Origin: Bryoerythrophyllum caledonicum
Taxonomy: Eukaryota; Streptophyta; Bryopsida; Pottiales; Pottiaceae
DNA length: 64,000 nucleotides
NCBI GenBank assembly: GCA_963971425.1
Contig: OZ020516.1
Location: forward strand, 37,684,199 to 37,748,198
Reading direction: 5' to 3'
Numbering within the stretch: position 1 is the first letter of the stretch; the number at the start of each line of letters is the position of its first letter. The notes beneath the pieces are model-generated. The model ran no database searches, was not told the origin of the DNA, and saw nothing but the letters and a program-made list of their open reading frames with translations. This document shows positions 21,040 to 32,798 of the stretch, in pieces. The translations under genes and the position numbers were made by a program.

Positions 21040-22713
21040 TTATTGTGCAGCCTCCTCGCAAACATGGTAGATCTCTGGTCGGTTGTCTCTACGCGTGATT
21101 TCGATGACGTCCTCCTCTGCGTTGGTCGGGTCCGCCACGTTCCGCTCCAACTCGAGAGGGGGTTCGTTTGCGCCCTGCTGCTCACGGACAGGTGGTTCCT
21201 CGTCCTCCGGCTCCGATTCTGAACCCCCTGCCTCCAGTTCCATGATCTTCTGGGACAACTCATCATTGAAGTTGCCCAGCTGACGGACCTGTTCCTCCAG
21301 CTCCAGAATACGTCTGTCCTTCCGCTGCGTTCCGTATGCCTCTGCGCTCTCCGTCTGACTGGTAGCAACTACCACCTGGACAGCAATCGGGTTCCGTAAC
21401 TGAGTTTCCAGCGACGTTACCTTGTCCGTTAGCGCCTGATTCTCCACGCGTAAGCTGTGCCTCAGCTTCGCCTGCTCCCCCAGGATAGCCGCCTTATCCT
21501 TCCGTAACACGTTGGCCTCCGCCCGTTTCCTTTCCAACGCATCACGCAAGACCGTCTGCTCCGTATCACCGATGCTCTTGAGGCTCGATATAGTCTTGAT
21601 CTTCTCCTGCAGATCAACTATCTGCTTCCTGAGTGCGTCGCACTGCCCCTCCGCCTGCATTTTCTCCTGAAAGGCTACGTTGCGACTCCTTGTCGCAATG
21701 CTTGCCATAGCACGGGCGTCGGCCAGTGCCTTCTCCATGGCACCCACATCTGCCATACCCATCAGAGTCTCCTTGAACAGATCTGGCTGCACCATCAACT
21801 TCTGCTTCACGTCGTACTCCTCCTCCGTGCTCGTCTGTCCTTCCATACGAGTCCTCTCCTCCGGTAATGTGCCCGATGCTGGCTGCTTCCCTTTATCCGT
21901 TTTCACGGGGGTTGGCGCGTCGTCTTCCTCCTCCGTCTCGTCTAGCGATATGACTTGACGCGCCCTTGGTTTCGGAGCTCGCCCTGGAGTCGACATCTCC
22001 CGGCTGGGTCGCTTCAGTTCGTTTAGCAACGACCTACGGATGATGTTGCTCACGTAATTGGAGCACAGCAGCGCTCCCATCCTCCCCGATCGCCGCTTCA
22101 TTCGGAGCTCATTATGTATGCGGTTGTTCACGTACGCCGCCCAATTCATCTGCATTCCTCTGAGCGTCGCCACAACTGCGTACAAAATCTTCCTTGGCAC
22201 ATACGTCGAATGTCGAAGAATGGCCAGCCTCTTCGCCGCGAAGTGCATCCATTCCACCAGCTCCGGTGTCATCGCGTTGGCCGCTCGCCATCCTTGCTTG
22301 GGATCCATTGCGTCCTGGCTCGACTTAAATTGCTCTTCCGAGATGAAATCGTCCGACACCACCGTGCCGTTGTTCACCGCCACCTCGCTGATCGGCAGGT
22401 AACAGTACTCGTGCAATGTCGCCTGATCCACCACGATCTCCACCCCGTTCACTATACTCGTCCCGTCCACTACGTCGTAATTCTGCACATACTCCTTCAC
22501 CAGCGCCTCGTCTATGTCTGGTAAGGATTGTGAGAACTTCACAAACCCATACATGTCGGCCTGCTTCAACTCTCGCTGAACCTCTTCAGACCAGCAAGCC
22601 TCCAGCCGAATTGGCTCCATGTTTGTCACTACGACGAACGTCATGGAAGGAATCTCCTCCTTCCGCTTCACATTGCGGCTCTCACTCACAGGTGTTCTCT
22701 TTTGTTTTGCCAT
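21040..22713 (-). CDS. Extra frame of the gypsy element (env position)
   Basis: An uninterrupted 557-codon frame between integrase and the 3' LTR, in the sense of the element. Residues about 30-240 resemble the putative plant transposon domain carried by Tat/Athila-type elements (a run such as WAAYVNNRIHNELRMKR). A basic and acidic linker follows (RAPKPRARQV, DETEEEDD). Residues about 320-490 are a long heptad-rich coiled coil, and the end is acidic. I see no signal peptide, transmembrane segment or fusion motif, so nothing makes it an envelope. Function unknown. It looks whole. Confidence 0.75.
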   Translation of the reverse strand: MAKQKRTPVSESRNVKRKEEIPSMTFVVVTNMEPIRLEACWSEEVQRELKQADMYGFVKFSQSLPDIDEALVKEYVQNYDVVDGTSIVNGVEIVVDQATLHEYCYLPISEVAVNNGTVVSDDFISEEQFKSSQDAMDPKQGWRAANAMTPELVEWMHFAAKRLAILRHSTYVPRKILYAVVATLRGMQMNWAAYVNNRIHNELRMKRRSGRMGALLCSNYVSNIIRRSLLNELKRPSREMSTPGRAPKPRARQVISLDETEEEDDAPTPVKTDKGKQPASGTLPEERTRMEGQTSTEEEYDVKQKLMVQPDLFKETLMGMADVGAMEKALADARAMASIATRSRNVAFQEKMQAEGQCDALRKQIVDLQEKIKTISSLKSIGDTEQTVLRDALERKRAEANVLRKDKAAILGEQAKLRHSLRVENQALTDKVTSLETQLRNPIAVQVVVATSQTESAEAYGTQRKDRRILELEEQVRQLGNFNDELSQKIMELEAGGSESEPEDEEPPVREQQGANEPPLELERNVADPTNAEEDVIEITRRDNRPEIYHVCEEAAQ

Positions 22714-23023
22714 GCTCTCTATTTGCTCACCGCTCTTTCAATCCTAATCCCTTGCGCACACACTCTCTCGACACACGACACGCTCACGTAAACACACAAC
22801 AATGTCTGGACAGCCCCGCTCCTAAATATTTGCCCGTGATCAACTTCAAAATGACGCCTCCTTTTCCCTCCTATAGCACTCATTGTGTACCCGTTATGAT
22901 GTTCATGCGTTATGATGTCCACTCGCACTCTTTTAATGATGCTACACCGCCATTTACTCACTCGATTCTCCTATGACCTGACTTCTTAAGTATAGTAGGC
23001 TACCTACATACCCTCCCCTCCAG

Positions 23024-26000
23024 TCAGCCAAGAACCCATCCCGGGTTCGGTTGATAATATAATTTTAATCTATTTCCATTAATACGTGTCGCCAGTTGCT
23101 TGCCCTCGTAATCTTCTAACTGAACTGAACCGTTCTGGAAAACTTCCGTGATTTTGTACGGTCCATGCCATCTTAATTGAAATTTACCTGGAAAATCCAA
23201 ATATCTACTATCATAAAGTAAGACATAATCATTTACAGAAAAGGTTTTCTTTTTCAACTTGCTATCGTAATAACTTTTCCGTCGTTTTTGAATGGCTTCC
23301 ATAACGAGAAACGCATTCGCTCGTGTTTCATCTAATTTTTCCAACTCCGTTAACCGCTGTTGAAGAGACTCCGTATCACCCAGTCGATCCCGTATGGCTA
23401 TCCGCAAACTGGGAATTTCGAGTTCAATAGGTATAATAGCTTCTGTTCCGTAGACCAGCTGAAATGGAGTGGATTGAGTAGTCACTTTATATGCCGTTCT
23501 ATAAGCCCATAATGCTGCAAATAATTTAATATCCCAATCCGTACCGGTTCCCATAATAGTTTTTGTCAAGATTTTACACAAAATTCCGTTTGTCTTTTCC
23601 GTTTGTCCATTAGCCCTTGGGTGATATGGTGTTGTCTTCCGGTGCTTAATATCGTATTTATCTGTTAATGCTTGAATAGTACTATTAATAAAGTGAGTGC
23701 CTCGATCACTTACCAGTTCTTTAGGGCATCCAAATCAGGTGATAATGTTTTCATATAGAAACTTGGCAACGGTGCTAGCGTTATCGTTCCGTACTGCAGA
23801 TGTCTCTGCCCATTTTGTAACATACTCCGTCGCTACTAGTATATACCGTTTTTGTCCGTTATGGGAGGCAGGTGCTATTGGACCAACAAAGTCGATTCCC
23901 CATTTTTCAAATGGTGCTTGTGCTAAAATTGGAACCAAGGGCATAGCTGAGGAACTTGTAGGACGATCGACGCGTTGGCATGGATCACAATGTCGTGTAT
24001 ACCGGTGAGCATCCTTAAAGAGACTGGGCCACCAATATCCTGAAATCAAAGCTTTCCGTGCGGTGGAATTGCCGGCAAAGTGGCCACCACAACAGTCTTT
24101 ATGGCATCTGTCTAATAGCATCTGTACTTCACTTTGAAAAATACAACGCCGTAACACCCCATCCTTACCCTTTTCATATAACACGTCCTCAATCATAGTA
24201 TATGGTATACTCTTTTCAATCAAATTCTTCTTCATTTTCTCCATAAAAGTAATAGGAAACGTTTGTGTCGTCAAATATTGAATAAGAACTGCATAATCTG
24301 GTGAGACTATATCAACCGCAAATAAATGAGCATCTAGTAAGGCATCGGGAATTGCTTCCGTACCCAGTTCCGTAGTTAGTCGCGATAAATGGTCGGCATT
24401 AGCATGTTTCTTACCCGCCCTAACCTCAATGGTAAAAGTAAATTCTTGCAATAGCAACACCCAACGGGCGATTCGGCCACTCAGTTGAGGTTTATTCACC
24501 ATATACTTAAGCGCATCGTGATCAACATGAAAAACAAAAGCGTATCCCAATAAGTAGTGACGGAACTTCTGAACGGAATATATCATGCCGAGTGCTTCCC
24601 GTTCCGTAACTGTATAATTCCGTTCCGCCGAATTCAGTTGGCAACTACTATAGTAGATTGGGTGATCATAACCTTTGTCATCCTTCTGGCTTAAAACAGA
24701 TCCAATTGCCACGTCATATGCATCGACATAAACATGAAACAGCTTATTCCAATCAGGTGGGATCAGGATAGGCGATGTTAACAATTTTTGTTTCAATGTT
24801 TCAAAAGCCACCGTACATTCTTGTGTCCATACTGGTCCCGTATCCTCCGTCGGCTTCTTTAGTAAATTAGTTAAAGGTTGACATATACGAGCGAAGAATT
24901 CAATATACCGTCTATAGTAAGTGACATGTCCAACGAAACCTCTGACACCTGTGACTGTCACCGGTCTCGGTAGATCTGCAATTCGTCTTACTTTATCGGG
25001 GTCCGTCGCAATGCCTTTTGCCAATACAATATGTCCTAATAACTTGCCATATGGCACGCCAAAAGTGCATTTTTCCGAATTTAAAGATATTCCAAACTCT
25101 GCACATTGGAGTAAGCACTTATCCAACCAATCCAAATGATCGGTCTTACTGCTAAACACGCAAAAATCATCCAAAAAAATCTCCATAGAGATACGTAGGT
25201 ATTTTTGAAAAGCTTGAGTCATAATCCGTTGAAAAGTGGCTGGTGCATTACACAGCCCGAACGGCATCACTCTATATGCAAAAGTTCCCCAGTCTGTTGT
25301 AAACGTAGTTTTTAAACGATCCTCCTTAGCGATTTGCACTTGATTGTAACCTGAAAAGCCATCGAGGAAATAATAACATTCATGCCTTGCCACTGCATCC
25401 AGTATACTATCCGTGAATGGTAATGGAAAGTAGTCCTTCAAGGTGACTGCGTTCAGATGACGATAGTCTTGACAAATGCGTAATTTTCCGTTTTTCTTAG
25501 GTACTATAACCATTGAAGAAACTCATTCACTATACGGTACTAGATAGATAAAACCCACCCGTAACAGCTTATCCAATTCTTCTTTCACCATTAATGAATA
25601 TTTTGGATTTAATCAATGTTGTCTTTGTCGTATCGGTTTCGTGTTTTCCTTAAGATATATCCTATGTTCACCAAGCTCTGGCGGAACTCCCTTCAAGTCT
25701 TCATAAGTCCATGCGAAAGAGGATTTGTGTGCCCTAAAGAAGTCCGTCCATTTTTCTAACATTCGTCCGTTTATTCCTTCATACAGCTTAATGGGCTGGT
25801 ATTTTCCGTTACTTCCGATATCCACAGGCCGACACGCCGGGTTCCCAGTATAAGCTTTCTCTAGTGGTACATCCGCTCCCGCGTTCGTTATAAAATCTGA
25901 TGGATTAGTGTCCTCCAGTTCAGGTTCCAAACTACTTACCATCGTGACGTTGTAAGTATTCATCCATTTCGTTATAGCATGATCCGAATTATCGGTATCA

Positions 26001-27886
26001 AATTGATCTATAATATATTCTCCCGGTTGTCTACATTGATAAACCAAATTAAACCCTTGTTGTCTTCCGGTACGTTCCACAAGTATTGGTTCCAGTTCCT
26101 CCACTTCCTCAGATGAATAATCACTGATATCTACTTCAGAGGTGACCTCCGTCAGTGGCACTTGTGATTCCCCATGATACTTCACCGGGTACATCTGTAA
26201 TACTATTTTCTCACTTCCTTTACCGAGGGTTAAGGTACCCTTTCCCCAATCATTCTTAGCTTTCGCATTGTATAACCAAGGGCGACCTAATAGAATAGGA
26301 TAAGATGATGCCGAACGGGGTAATTTAAATACCACGTAGTCGATATTAAACTCGTGTCCCGCAATAATAGTCAAAATATTTCGGACCACTCCGACGGGTT
26401 TTACTCTACTATGATCCGCCATCCTCAGTGTTAAGGCTGTAGGTGATATAGAGGTTAGGCCTAAAGTTTTCACAGTTTCAGCCGTCATCAGGTTCACACT
26501 CGACCCGCCGTCCACTTGGACTCCCGGTACCAATACGCCGTCAATGGAAACATCTATCATCGGGGCTCCTGGATTAGGATTTAAGGCAACTTCATGGATG
26601 TCCTTATTCCGTATTCGTCTTCGTATTAGAGATGCATTGAGTGCGGTTCTACAGTCCGGTGCGATTGCCAACAATTGCCTCATTGAAATACTTGGTCGAA
26701 TTTCATCCAGATCCTTCATAATGTCATAGTGTGGTAAATTTACAGATATTCCCAGCTGTTTCCTTTTTCTCTTTACTTTATCCGTTCCTCTTTTTGGGAT
26801 CCGTTCCTTTGATACGGGTAGTGATGCTGGTAATACGGAGCTTCGATTCTGTACTTTCGTGTCCAGACAGAGGTCCGTAACCACTTGTGGAGGTTCTGTG
26901 AGTACTGGTGCATCGGTGTTTATAGTCCTCTCATTCGACTTTGGTGAGCTTGCGCCAGGTATATCACCCAATAATATAGGCTCCGTTCCTGGAGGTAATA
27001 CTCTTGGTAATATTTTCGTGACGCGTCTATCCTTCCGTATAATTGACCCCTGTTCAATTTCCTTATTTTTGTCCGTTTCGTCTGGAAATATTATTTTCTC
27101 CTTATTGCTTCTGGTCTGTACTGTTGCCACCAATTCCACTCTATTGACGGGTAATCCTTCCATGGGACCCTTCGATGCCTCTGAAGGATTCGTTGCTTGC
27201 ATATGTTGGTCCTTATTGTTAAAGTTAAAGGGAGCATTACATTCCGCCGTGGTGTGTCCATTTTGTTTGCAGTTACAACATAACGGAACATAATCAACGG
27301 TGGCTCTTTCAGTAGTGCACTCGCTGGCATAATGTCCCATCTGTCGACATCGAAAACACCTAACTGGTCGTTTAATATTTCCTCCCGGTATATCAGACAT
27401 AGGTACAGGTATAAAACGGCTTGGTGCGTTCCATGTTGCCTTTGTGAAGGACCCCGGTTGTCCTGTATTTACTCTATTATCCATATTTTGATTCTTAATC
27501 CAGTGTTGTGCATTGGCTTCATAACTGTGTCCTTGATTGTTTCTATATTGATTATTCTGTTGATTAGGTTGCTTACTCCCATTATATCCGTTTTGTGCTT
27601 GTACTTGATTCACGTCCCATGGTGTTACTGGTATCAATTGTTGACCTATATACATCTGCAATCTGGACAAATGCCAACAACTTTCCGTAGGGTGGTTCTT
27701 TCCACATATTTGACATTGTCCCTTCAGGTTCACTGGCGAAGGGCATTCCATATTCATGTGGCCCTGGCCTTTACAGTTGGTGCACCACACATTGGGTCTG
27801 AAATTCATTTGTTTTGGCCGCTTTTCTTTATCCTTAGCCATATTGACTGCCAAATCTTCCATTTTCTTTGTTAAATTCAACAACAA
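23024..27886 (-). mobile_element. Protease-RT-RNase H-integrase region of the gypsy element
   Basis: Reading direction is right to left. CCHC knuckles come first (CTNCKGQGHMNMEC, CFRCRQMGHYASEC, CCNCKQNGHTTAEC), then the protease motif VDGGSSVNLM. Reverse transcriptase follows (LPFTDSILD, FSGYNQVQI, MPFGLCNAPATFQ, and FLDDFCVFS with the catalytic DD), then RNase H (FHVYVDAYDVAIG). Integrase has an HHCC zinc site (HKDCCGGHFAGN with a CDPC pair) and a core starting KWGIDFVGP. Near whole, with a small number of breaks. Confidence 0.9.
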
Positions 27887-27907
27887 CTGTTCATTAGAAC
27901 CCTCTTG

Positions 27908-28612
27908 TCATGTTAGCATACCGCCGGGCTTAGATCCTTCCAACCTCGGGGGTAAATCTTGATACGGCGGATAAACTACGGATGGGGATAAACTTTGTAT
28001 TGGTGCTGCATTTATTATCCCTGCTGGATATGCCCTTACCGAATTGGATACCGTCATTGGTTTCGTGTGAGTTTCCAGTGCCTCCATCCAACTTGGTCCC
28101 TTAACTCCGTCTGCAGGTATCATTGTCGATCCTATAGACAAAACGGGGTCGAAATGACACTCTTCCCACAACTTTGCTCTTAGCAGTGAGGCTGCTACCG
28201 TAACAGGCCGTTCTTCCTTTACAAACATCCTTAGTTCAGATGGGTACAATCCGTTAACTAATATTGATAATACAAACGATTCCGGCAAGTCATTATTTGG
28301 CCATCTGCGTATTATATCTGCCACTCTTCCATAATATGACTCCACGGCTTCGCCTGGGATCATTCGACTATTGATCAGTCGTTCTCTTAACCTATCTTCA
28401 TAGCCCATTGGTCTGAAATGAGTCAGAAATGCGGCCCTCAACGTATTCCAGTTCGCAAAGTGACCCACTGCCTGTCGATTATACCAATCGAATGCCACTT
28501 CCTTCAACGTGGCTGGAAACCATCTTAACCGCACATCTTCCGTTCTGCCATTGTTCGCGACACACACTGTTAGAAATTGAGATAGGTGTGGTTTGGATCC
28601 GCTCTTGGCCAA
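27908..28612 (-). mobile_element. Gag region of the gypsy element
   Basis: A retrotransposon gag (capsid) domain: RLRWFPATLKEVAFDWY, then FLTHFRPMGYEDRLRERL and ESYYGRVADIIRRWP. This order of motifs is typical of plant Ty3/gypsy gag. The knuckle and protease region lies directly downstream. Confidence 0.88.
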
Positions 28613-29284
28613 CCACTAAAAGTCGGTAACGGAGCTACATTCGTAGTGCGATCCGTTGCCGCTCCCATTTGTATTACAATTGGTACCGCCGGGATTCCAG
28701 GCTGTGGTGGATTTAGTGGGTCAGCCATATCTTCTTCTTGTTTTTCCTTTTCTCTTCTTCAAACAATCGTCTTACTATTTGTTCCTCCTCTTGATCTTCG
28801 TGATTTTTAGCTCCTGATAGCGCTTGCAGTTTTGCTGCTGCCGAGTCAAATAAAGTACGTAATGCTCCAAACGTGCCCATGGGGGTTCCCAAGCCTTCCG
28901 AGATTCCCTCTCCTTGCGCTTGAGTTCGTAGGCCAACTTCTGGATAGCTCCGTCCATATAACGTTCTCGGGGCTACAAACAATCCCGTCCACAATCGAAA
29001 TACAGATTCCCTTTCCTCTACTTGGCAAGATAACGCTCGTCGAAAATCTCTTAACCACGGTTTAACCCAACTCCTTCTTCGTTTGCTTTTCCGTACTCGC
29101 TCCTCCCGCTCTCTAATTAAATTTCTTGTTCGCCATCGTCTTTCCCTTGTTGAAATCCAACGATCAACATTCCCTTCAGCATCCACATCTTCGTTGTTCA
29201 TAATCTTCTCCGAACATTTCCAGCATATTACACATAATTTTTAATATTTACAATTTTATGAGTTCCCCGACAGCGGCGCCAAAA

Positions 29285-30383
29285 TGTGAAGCATAAAACC
29301 GAGATAGTTGAAATAACTATGACTCAGCGAGTTCGTCCCTAGGGAATTGAAAGTTATGTTCTGCCGTAATATTAGTGTCACTATTATATGTAAGTGTGGT
29401 CCGTAGTCCTTACGAATCCTTAATTTAACACCATAACCCGTTAATAATCCTCCAAGTCCAGCGCTATTAAATCTTCCATAACATCCTCTACATCCAAGTG
29501 CAAGTACTCTGCTCTTCCTATAGCTTCCGTTGTCTCGTACTCACCTATGTGCCATTCCATTGCTTCTTCTATTGTTATCGGTTCAGCGGGAATTCCGTTC
29601 TTCTCCTCTTCCGTTCCGTATCTCATTAGCCAGGTGTAATCTTCTTCTCGTAATCTCGCTCCTATCTCCGTTCTTTGATTTGCTTTGATCCGTATGTAGA
29701 TCTCGTGGTCGATTCTCTCCTTTTCCACTCGGTTTACAATTGTCACTTTTTCCTTATCGCTGTTCAACCATCCATACTTCAAATTCAACCAACACCTGAA
29801 TGCCTTGAATTTCTCCTCGTCCGTTAGTTCCAATCCTGGCATTACTTCATCTTCATAATTTGATTATAAATTATGTTCAATTCAAAACACACTTTTATTT
29901 TGATAATTATTTGATCTCTCTATTATCTATCACCTACATTAACCCACAATTGCGGTCCTCAAATTTATTTTCATATCATTTTCTTATGATTTCCTTTCTC
30001 TCGGTTCACTCATTTCTCCTTCTCGGTGTCATGGATTTACTCTCAATTGACTTCATTCACAGCGTAATCTTTCTCGATTCTTCAATATGCACAACTTCAA
30101 TTACATTAACTTCCGGAAACAATACAACAAAGAAAACAAAGAGATAGCACAACGCGTATCTCGGCACTACAATTGATCAACACAATTGGGCCCCGAGCCA
30201 GTTCCAAAATTTCCTACTTATGCACCTGCAACTCCCAACGGCATACCCTTTCACAGCAACCGACACCCCTTCCGAGCTCAAGTCCGTTAGAAACCCGGTA
30301 TTTAAGCTCCTAAACCTGTAACTAACTTACTTTAACTAAAAAAAAGGGTTATCTCAAAATGAAGGACTATTCTACGTTCTACA
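29285..30383 (-). repeat. 5' LTR of the gypsy element
   Basis: Same length and ends as the other LTR. The primer-binding site lies just outside it, near 29267-29282. The same 133-codon frame is at 29441-29842. Confidence 0.93.
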
Positions 30384-31872
30384 CATTACACAACAAATCG
30401 CAATTTAGTTTCATAGACTCTTTGGCGGCTGCCTGCTTCGCACTGAGAGCAGGCTCCTTCAAAGCCGCGTCTTCACACATCTTCACTATGAGAGTCTTGT
30501 ACTCCCCCATCACTCGTTTAAGCGGCTCAAGAAGTGAGATCCACCGTGTCTTCACGTTCTTGAGCATTCTCAAACCCTCTGTTTCCACAATGTCAGCAAG
30601 CTTCTGAAACTCAAGGTGCTTCTTCGAACTGGTGCTGAAATATTCGTACATGGCTTGGCAAAGCGATTCAAGTTTCGCCACGACTGGCAGATTGGAGAGC
30701 GGCTCGACAGCGAGATTCGTGCGATGTGCCATGCAATGCACTCCCACCATGAAAGGAGCAATCTGCTCCTTCAACTGCGTCGTCACGCCAGATCGAGAAC
30801 CCTGGAAAACCGCAACACCATCTGCGCCAAAGCACACTAATTTCTCTGCCACTTCTTTCACATCCAGCCCTCCATGGTAAGTTAGATTAGTCACGATAGC
30901 TTCCTTCACAGCATGAGCACCGTTCCCGTCAACTAGACGTTGTAAAGCCAATAACAAACTGCATCTTGCAAATCCAATCACCACATAAACATGCACAGAG
31001 AGCCAACTCTCATGGTCGATATTCATTACCTCATCTGCAGAAATCGAAAAGAATGAACACTCACGAATGATTTTTTTGGTGTGCTCCGAAAGTACGTACC
31101 CCATGCTGTCCGCCATGGCCCATCCCGCACTTGTGCTCCAATGCTTGCGAGGACAGCCCGGCACCGCCAATTGCTGGAACAACGCCGCTGCAGACTCGAA
31201 GTCGGTCATTGGCCGTCCCTGGCTGAGAAGCCAAAACAGTACCCGGAATTGCACCAATTTTTTCTTCTTCTCCCGAGTGGCTCTTTCGATCACTAGCTGG
31301 GCGACAGTCTCCGTACCTCCTCGTGCAAAGAATATACGCTCATTCTTCACATGCTGGCAGGTTGACAAGAAATAATGCTCACCTTTCTTGATTTTTCCAA
31401 AATCGACTACCGCCTTCCTCCGCCCAGCATGCTTCCACAGAGAGTCCAGCTTTGGCACAAGGAGCTTCTCGCGGCCCTCCACGGTGGAACAAAATTTGCA
31501 CCGCACTTGACACACACATCCATCACACCCCAGCACGGACTCCGCCCACGGTAGGCGTGCGGCCCAACTGTCTTGGAAGTGTCGATTATGCTCGTAGCTC
31601 TGCCGCCTTCGCCGCGCGGCCTCGACCATGGGACTCCCAATGGCAGCCTCCAATATTTCTACGTTGGAGTCTGAACTAACGGTGGATTTCGGAGACTCCA
31701 TGAGAAGAATCACGGAGCTCGCTGAGGCGACGTCTTCCACCTCGTCTGCCTCTGAACTCTGAGAAGACACCCGAACACACCCTAACCCTTCAACCATCGT
31801 TTCTAAACTTTCTGTCGGCACTCTTCCCTCATACCAAAATTTCGAGAGACACGACTGCTGCCTTGGAGCCAT
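30384..31872 (-). mobile_element. hAT transposase, N-terminal and central part
   Basis: Codes the first 496 residues, starting at the ATG at 31872. An acidic N-terminus is followed by a zinc-finger-like segment (FQDSWAARLPWAESVLG, then CQVRCKFC, ending LWKHAGRR). The RNase H-like hAT catalytic region comes next: FFSISADEVMN with the first acid, FGADGVAVFQGSRSGV, then VHCMAHRTNLA and VKTRWISLLEPL. With 18920-19928 the protein would be about 830 residues without a stop. The type is that of ZNF862/C17orf113-like hAT proteins. The gypsy element interrupts it after the codon at 30385-30387. Confidence 0.87.
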
Positions 31873-32026
31873 TTTCAAACCCTGAACAGGACGACAAGAA
31901 CAAGAAAAAACAAAACAGCAAAGGTTCGAATACTCCCTGGTTTGCTATGATTTATGTGACGCTACTGCCACAGACGCCGCTGCCACACGCCGCACAAACG
32001 CCGCACAAGAACAAGACGTGGTGGGC
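31873..32026. other. 5' flank of the hAT gene
   Basis: Short spacer between the hAT start and the phosphodiesterase exon. Near 31916-31936 is a GGTTCGAATACTCCCTGG run that loosely mirrors CTGGGGGAATTGAACCCC at 18781-18798. This could be a worn inverted pair at the two ends of the hAT element, but no target duplication supports it. Confidence 0.3.
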
Positions 32027-32266
32027 ATGAACTACGACCCGACGCTGCACTTGGTGATGACGCAGCTGCGCGAGCAGCACGAGTCGGCCGCGTTCTCGCC
32101 GCACGTGACGGTCATGGGCCACCACTGGAGCGAGTTCGAGGCGGCCGAGGCCAACCTGCGCGTTCTATGCGCCGCCACGCTATCGTTCACACTGCGTGTC
32201 AAGGCTATGGAGAGCGTCGAGACCTACTTCCAGTGCGTCTACCTCCTCATGGAAAAATCCGACGAG
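32027..32266 (+). pseudogene. Cyclic phosphodiesterase, lone exon
   Basis: An 80-codon frame resembles the first exon of plant cyclic phosphodiesterase (2H phosphoesterase): AFSPHVTVMGHHW contains one catalytic H-x-T/V motif, and TYFQCVYLLMEKSDE is the next conserved block. The frame ends at a good donor (GAG|GTATGG), the place where I would expect the exon to end. The second H-x-T half is not found downstream before repeats begin, so this is a partial copy, unless the second exon lies beyond an unrecognised intron. The complete enzyme opens ADP-ribose cyclic phosphate from tRNA splicing. It lies only 150 bp from the hAT start. Confidence 0.65.
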
Positions 32267-32798
32267 GTATGGGTAGAGAAAACGCTGCTGACTTAAATGC
32301 CGCAAAAACGATGCTGCGGCACTGCCTCCATCGCTCCGTCAACTCGTGCGGCGACTCCATTGCTCCCCCCACGCAGTCTAGTTCAAAGCGTGCCACACCC
32401 GCTTTGATCAGCGCCGCCTTCAACGAGCCCAAAACTCCATTGGCGACAAACCCTCACAGAGCCTCTGAAACTTGGCAATCTCTGTGACTGCGCTCTACTA
32501 TTGCTGGCGAAGTGCTGTTAATCTCGGGTCTGCACTCACTGGCGATGGCGCGCTCTGAAGTACACGAGTGTGGCGCGCTTTGGACGAGACAAGGTGGGTG
32601 ATGGCGGCCGAGAAGTGAGTGGGGCGGCTCGCGATGGCGAGGAGACGTCGCGCTAGGGCGCGAGACAGGCGAAGAGACTGGGCGCCTCAAACCGCTTCGT
32701 GCGAAGACGGGACCCTAAACCATGTTAATTCTCTGTGTAAAATTCACCAGGGTGAAAATGAAGTAAGTTACTGGCGAAAATTCGCCAGTAAAAAAAAC
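32267..32798. other. GC-rich stretch without a gene
   Basis: GC-rich to 32700, then AT-rich. Contains the short palindrome ACTGGCGAAAATTCGCCAGT at 32771-32790. No phosphodiesterase second half was recognised. Confidence 0.4.

Larger units (their letters stand above)
19929..30383 (-). mobile_element. Ty3/gypsy LTR retrotransposon, very recent
   Basis: A 10.46-kb element lying on the minus strand inside the hAT frame. Its LTRs (19929-21027, 29285-30383) are each 1,099 bp and look identical, so insertion is very recent. ATTA flanks both sides; at 5 bp the target duplication would have one mismatch. A TGGCGCCGCTGTCGGGGA primer-binding site follows the 5' LTR. Parts in reading order: a leader/gag-start frame (about 29.2-28.7 kb), gag (28.6-27.9), CCHC zinc knuckles and aspartic protease, reverse transcriptase, RNase H and integrase (27.9-23.0), an extra coiled-coil frame (22.7-21.0), 3' LTR. 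The structural and pol regions show only a few breaks. The TGGCGCC primer type and the extra frame suggest a Tat/Athila-like lineage rather than a chromovirus; this placement is an inference. Confidence 0.93.

Noticed and set aside
21040-22713. The extra gypsy frame as a retroviral-type envelope gene
   Set aside because: No signal peptide, transmembrane segment or Cys pattern; a coiled coil alone is not enough.
28713-29201. Arg-rich KRRRSWVKPWL motif in the leader frame of the gypsy element, recalling the N-terminus of Harbinger-type proteins
   Set aside because: The match is about ten residues, in a basic region, with no other Harbinger feature.
18775-31940. Worn inverted ends (CTGGGGGAATTGAACCCC against CAGGGAGTATTCGAACC) as TIRs of the hAT element
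   Set aside because: The match is gapped and no 8-bp duplication is present on the two sides.
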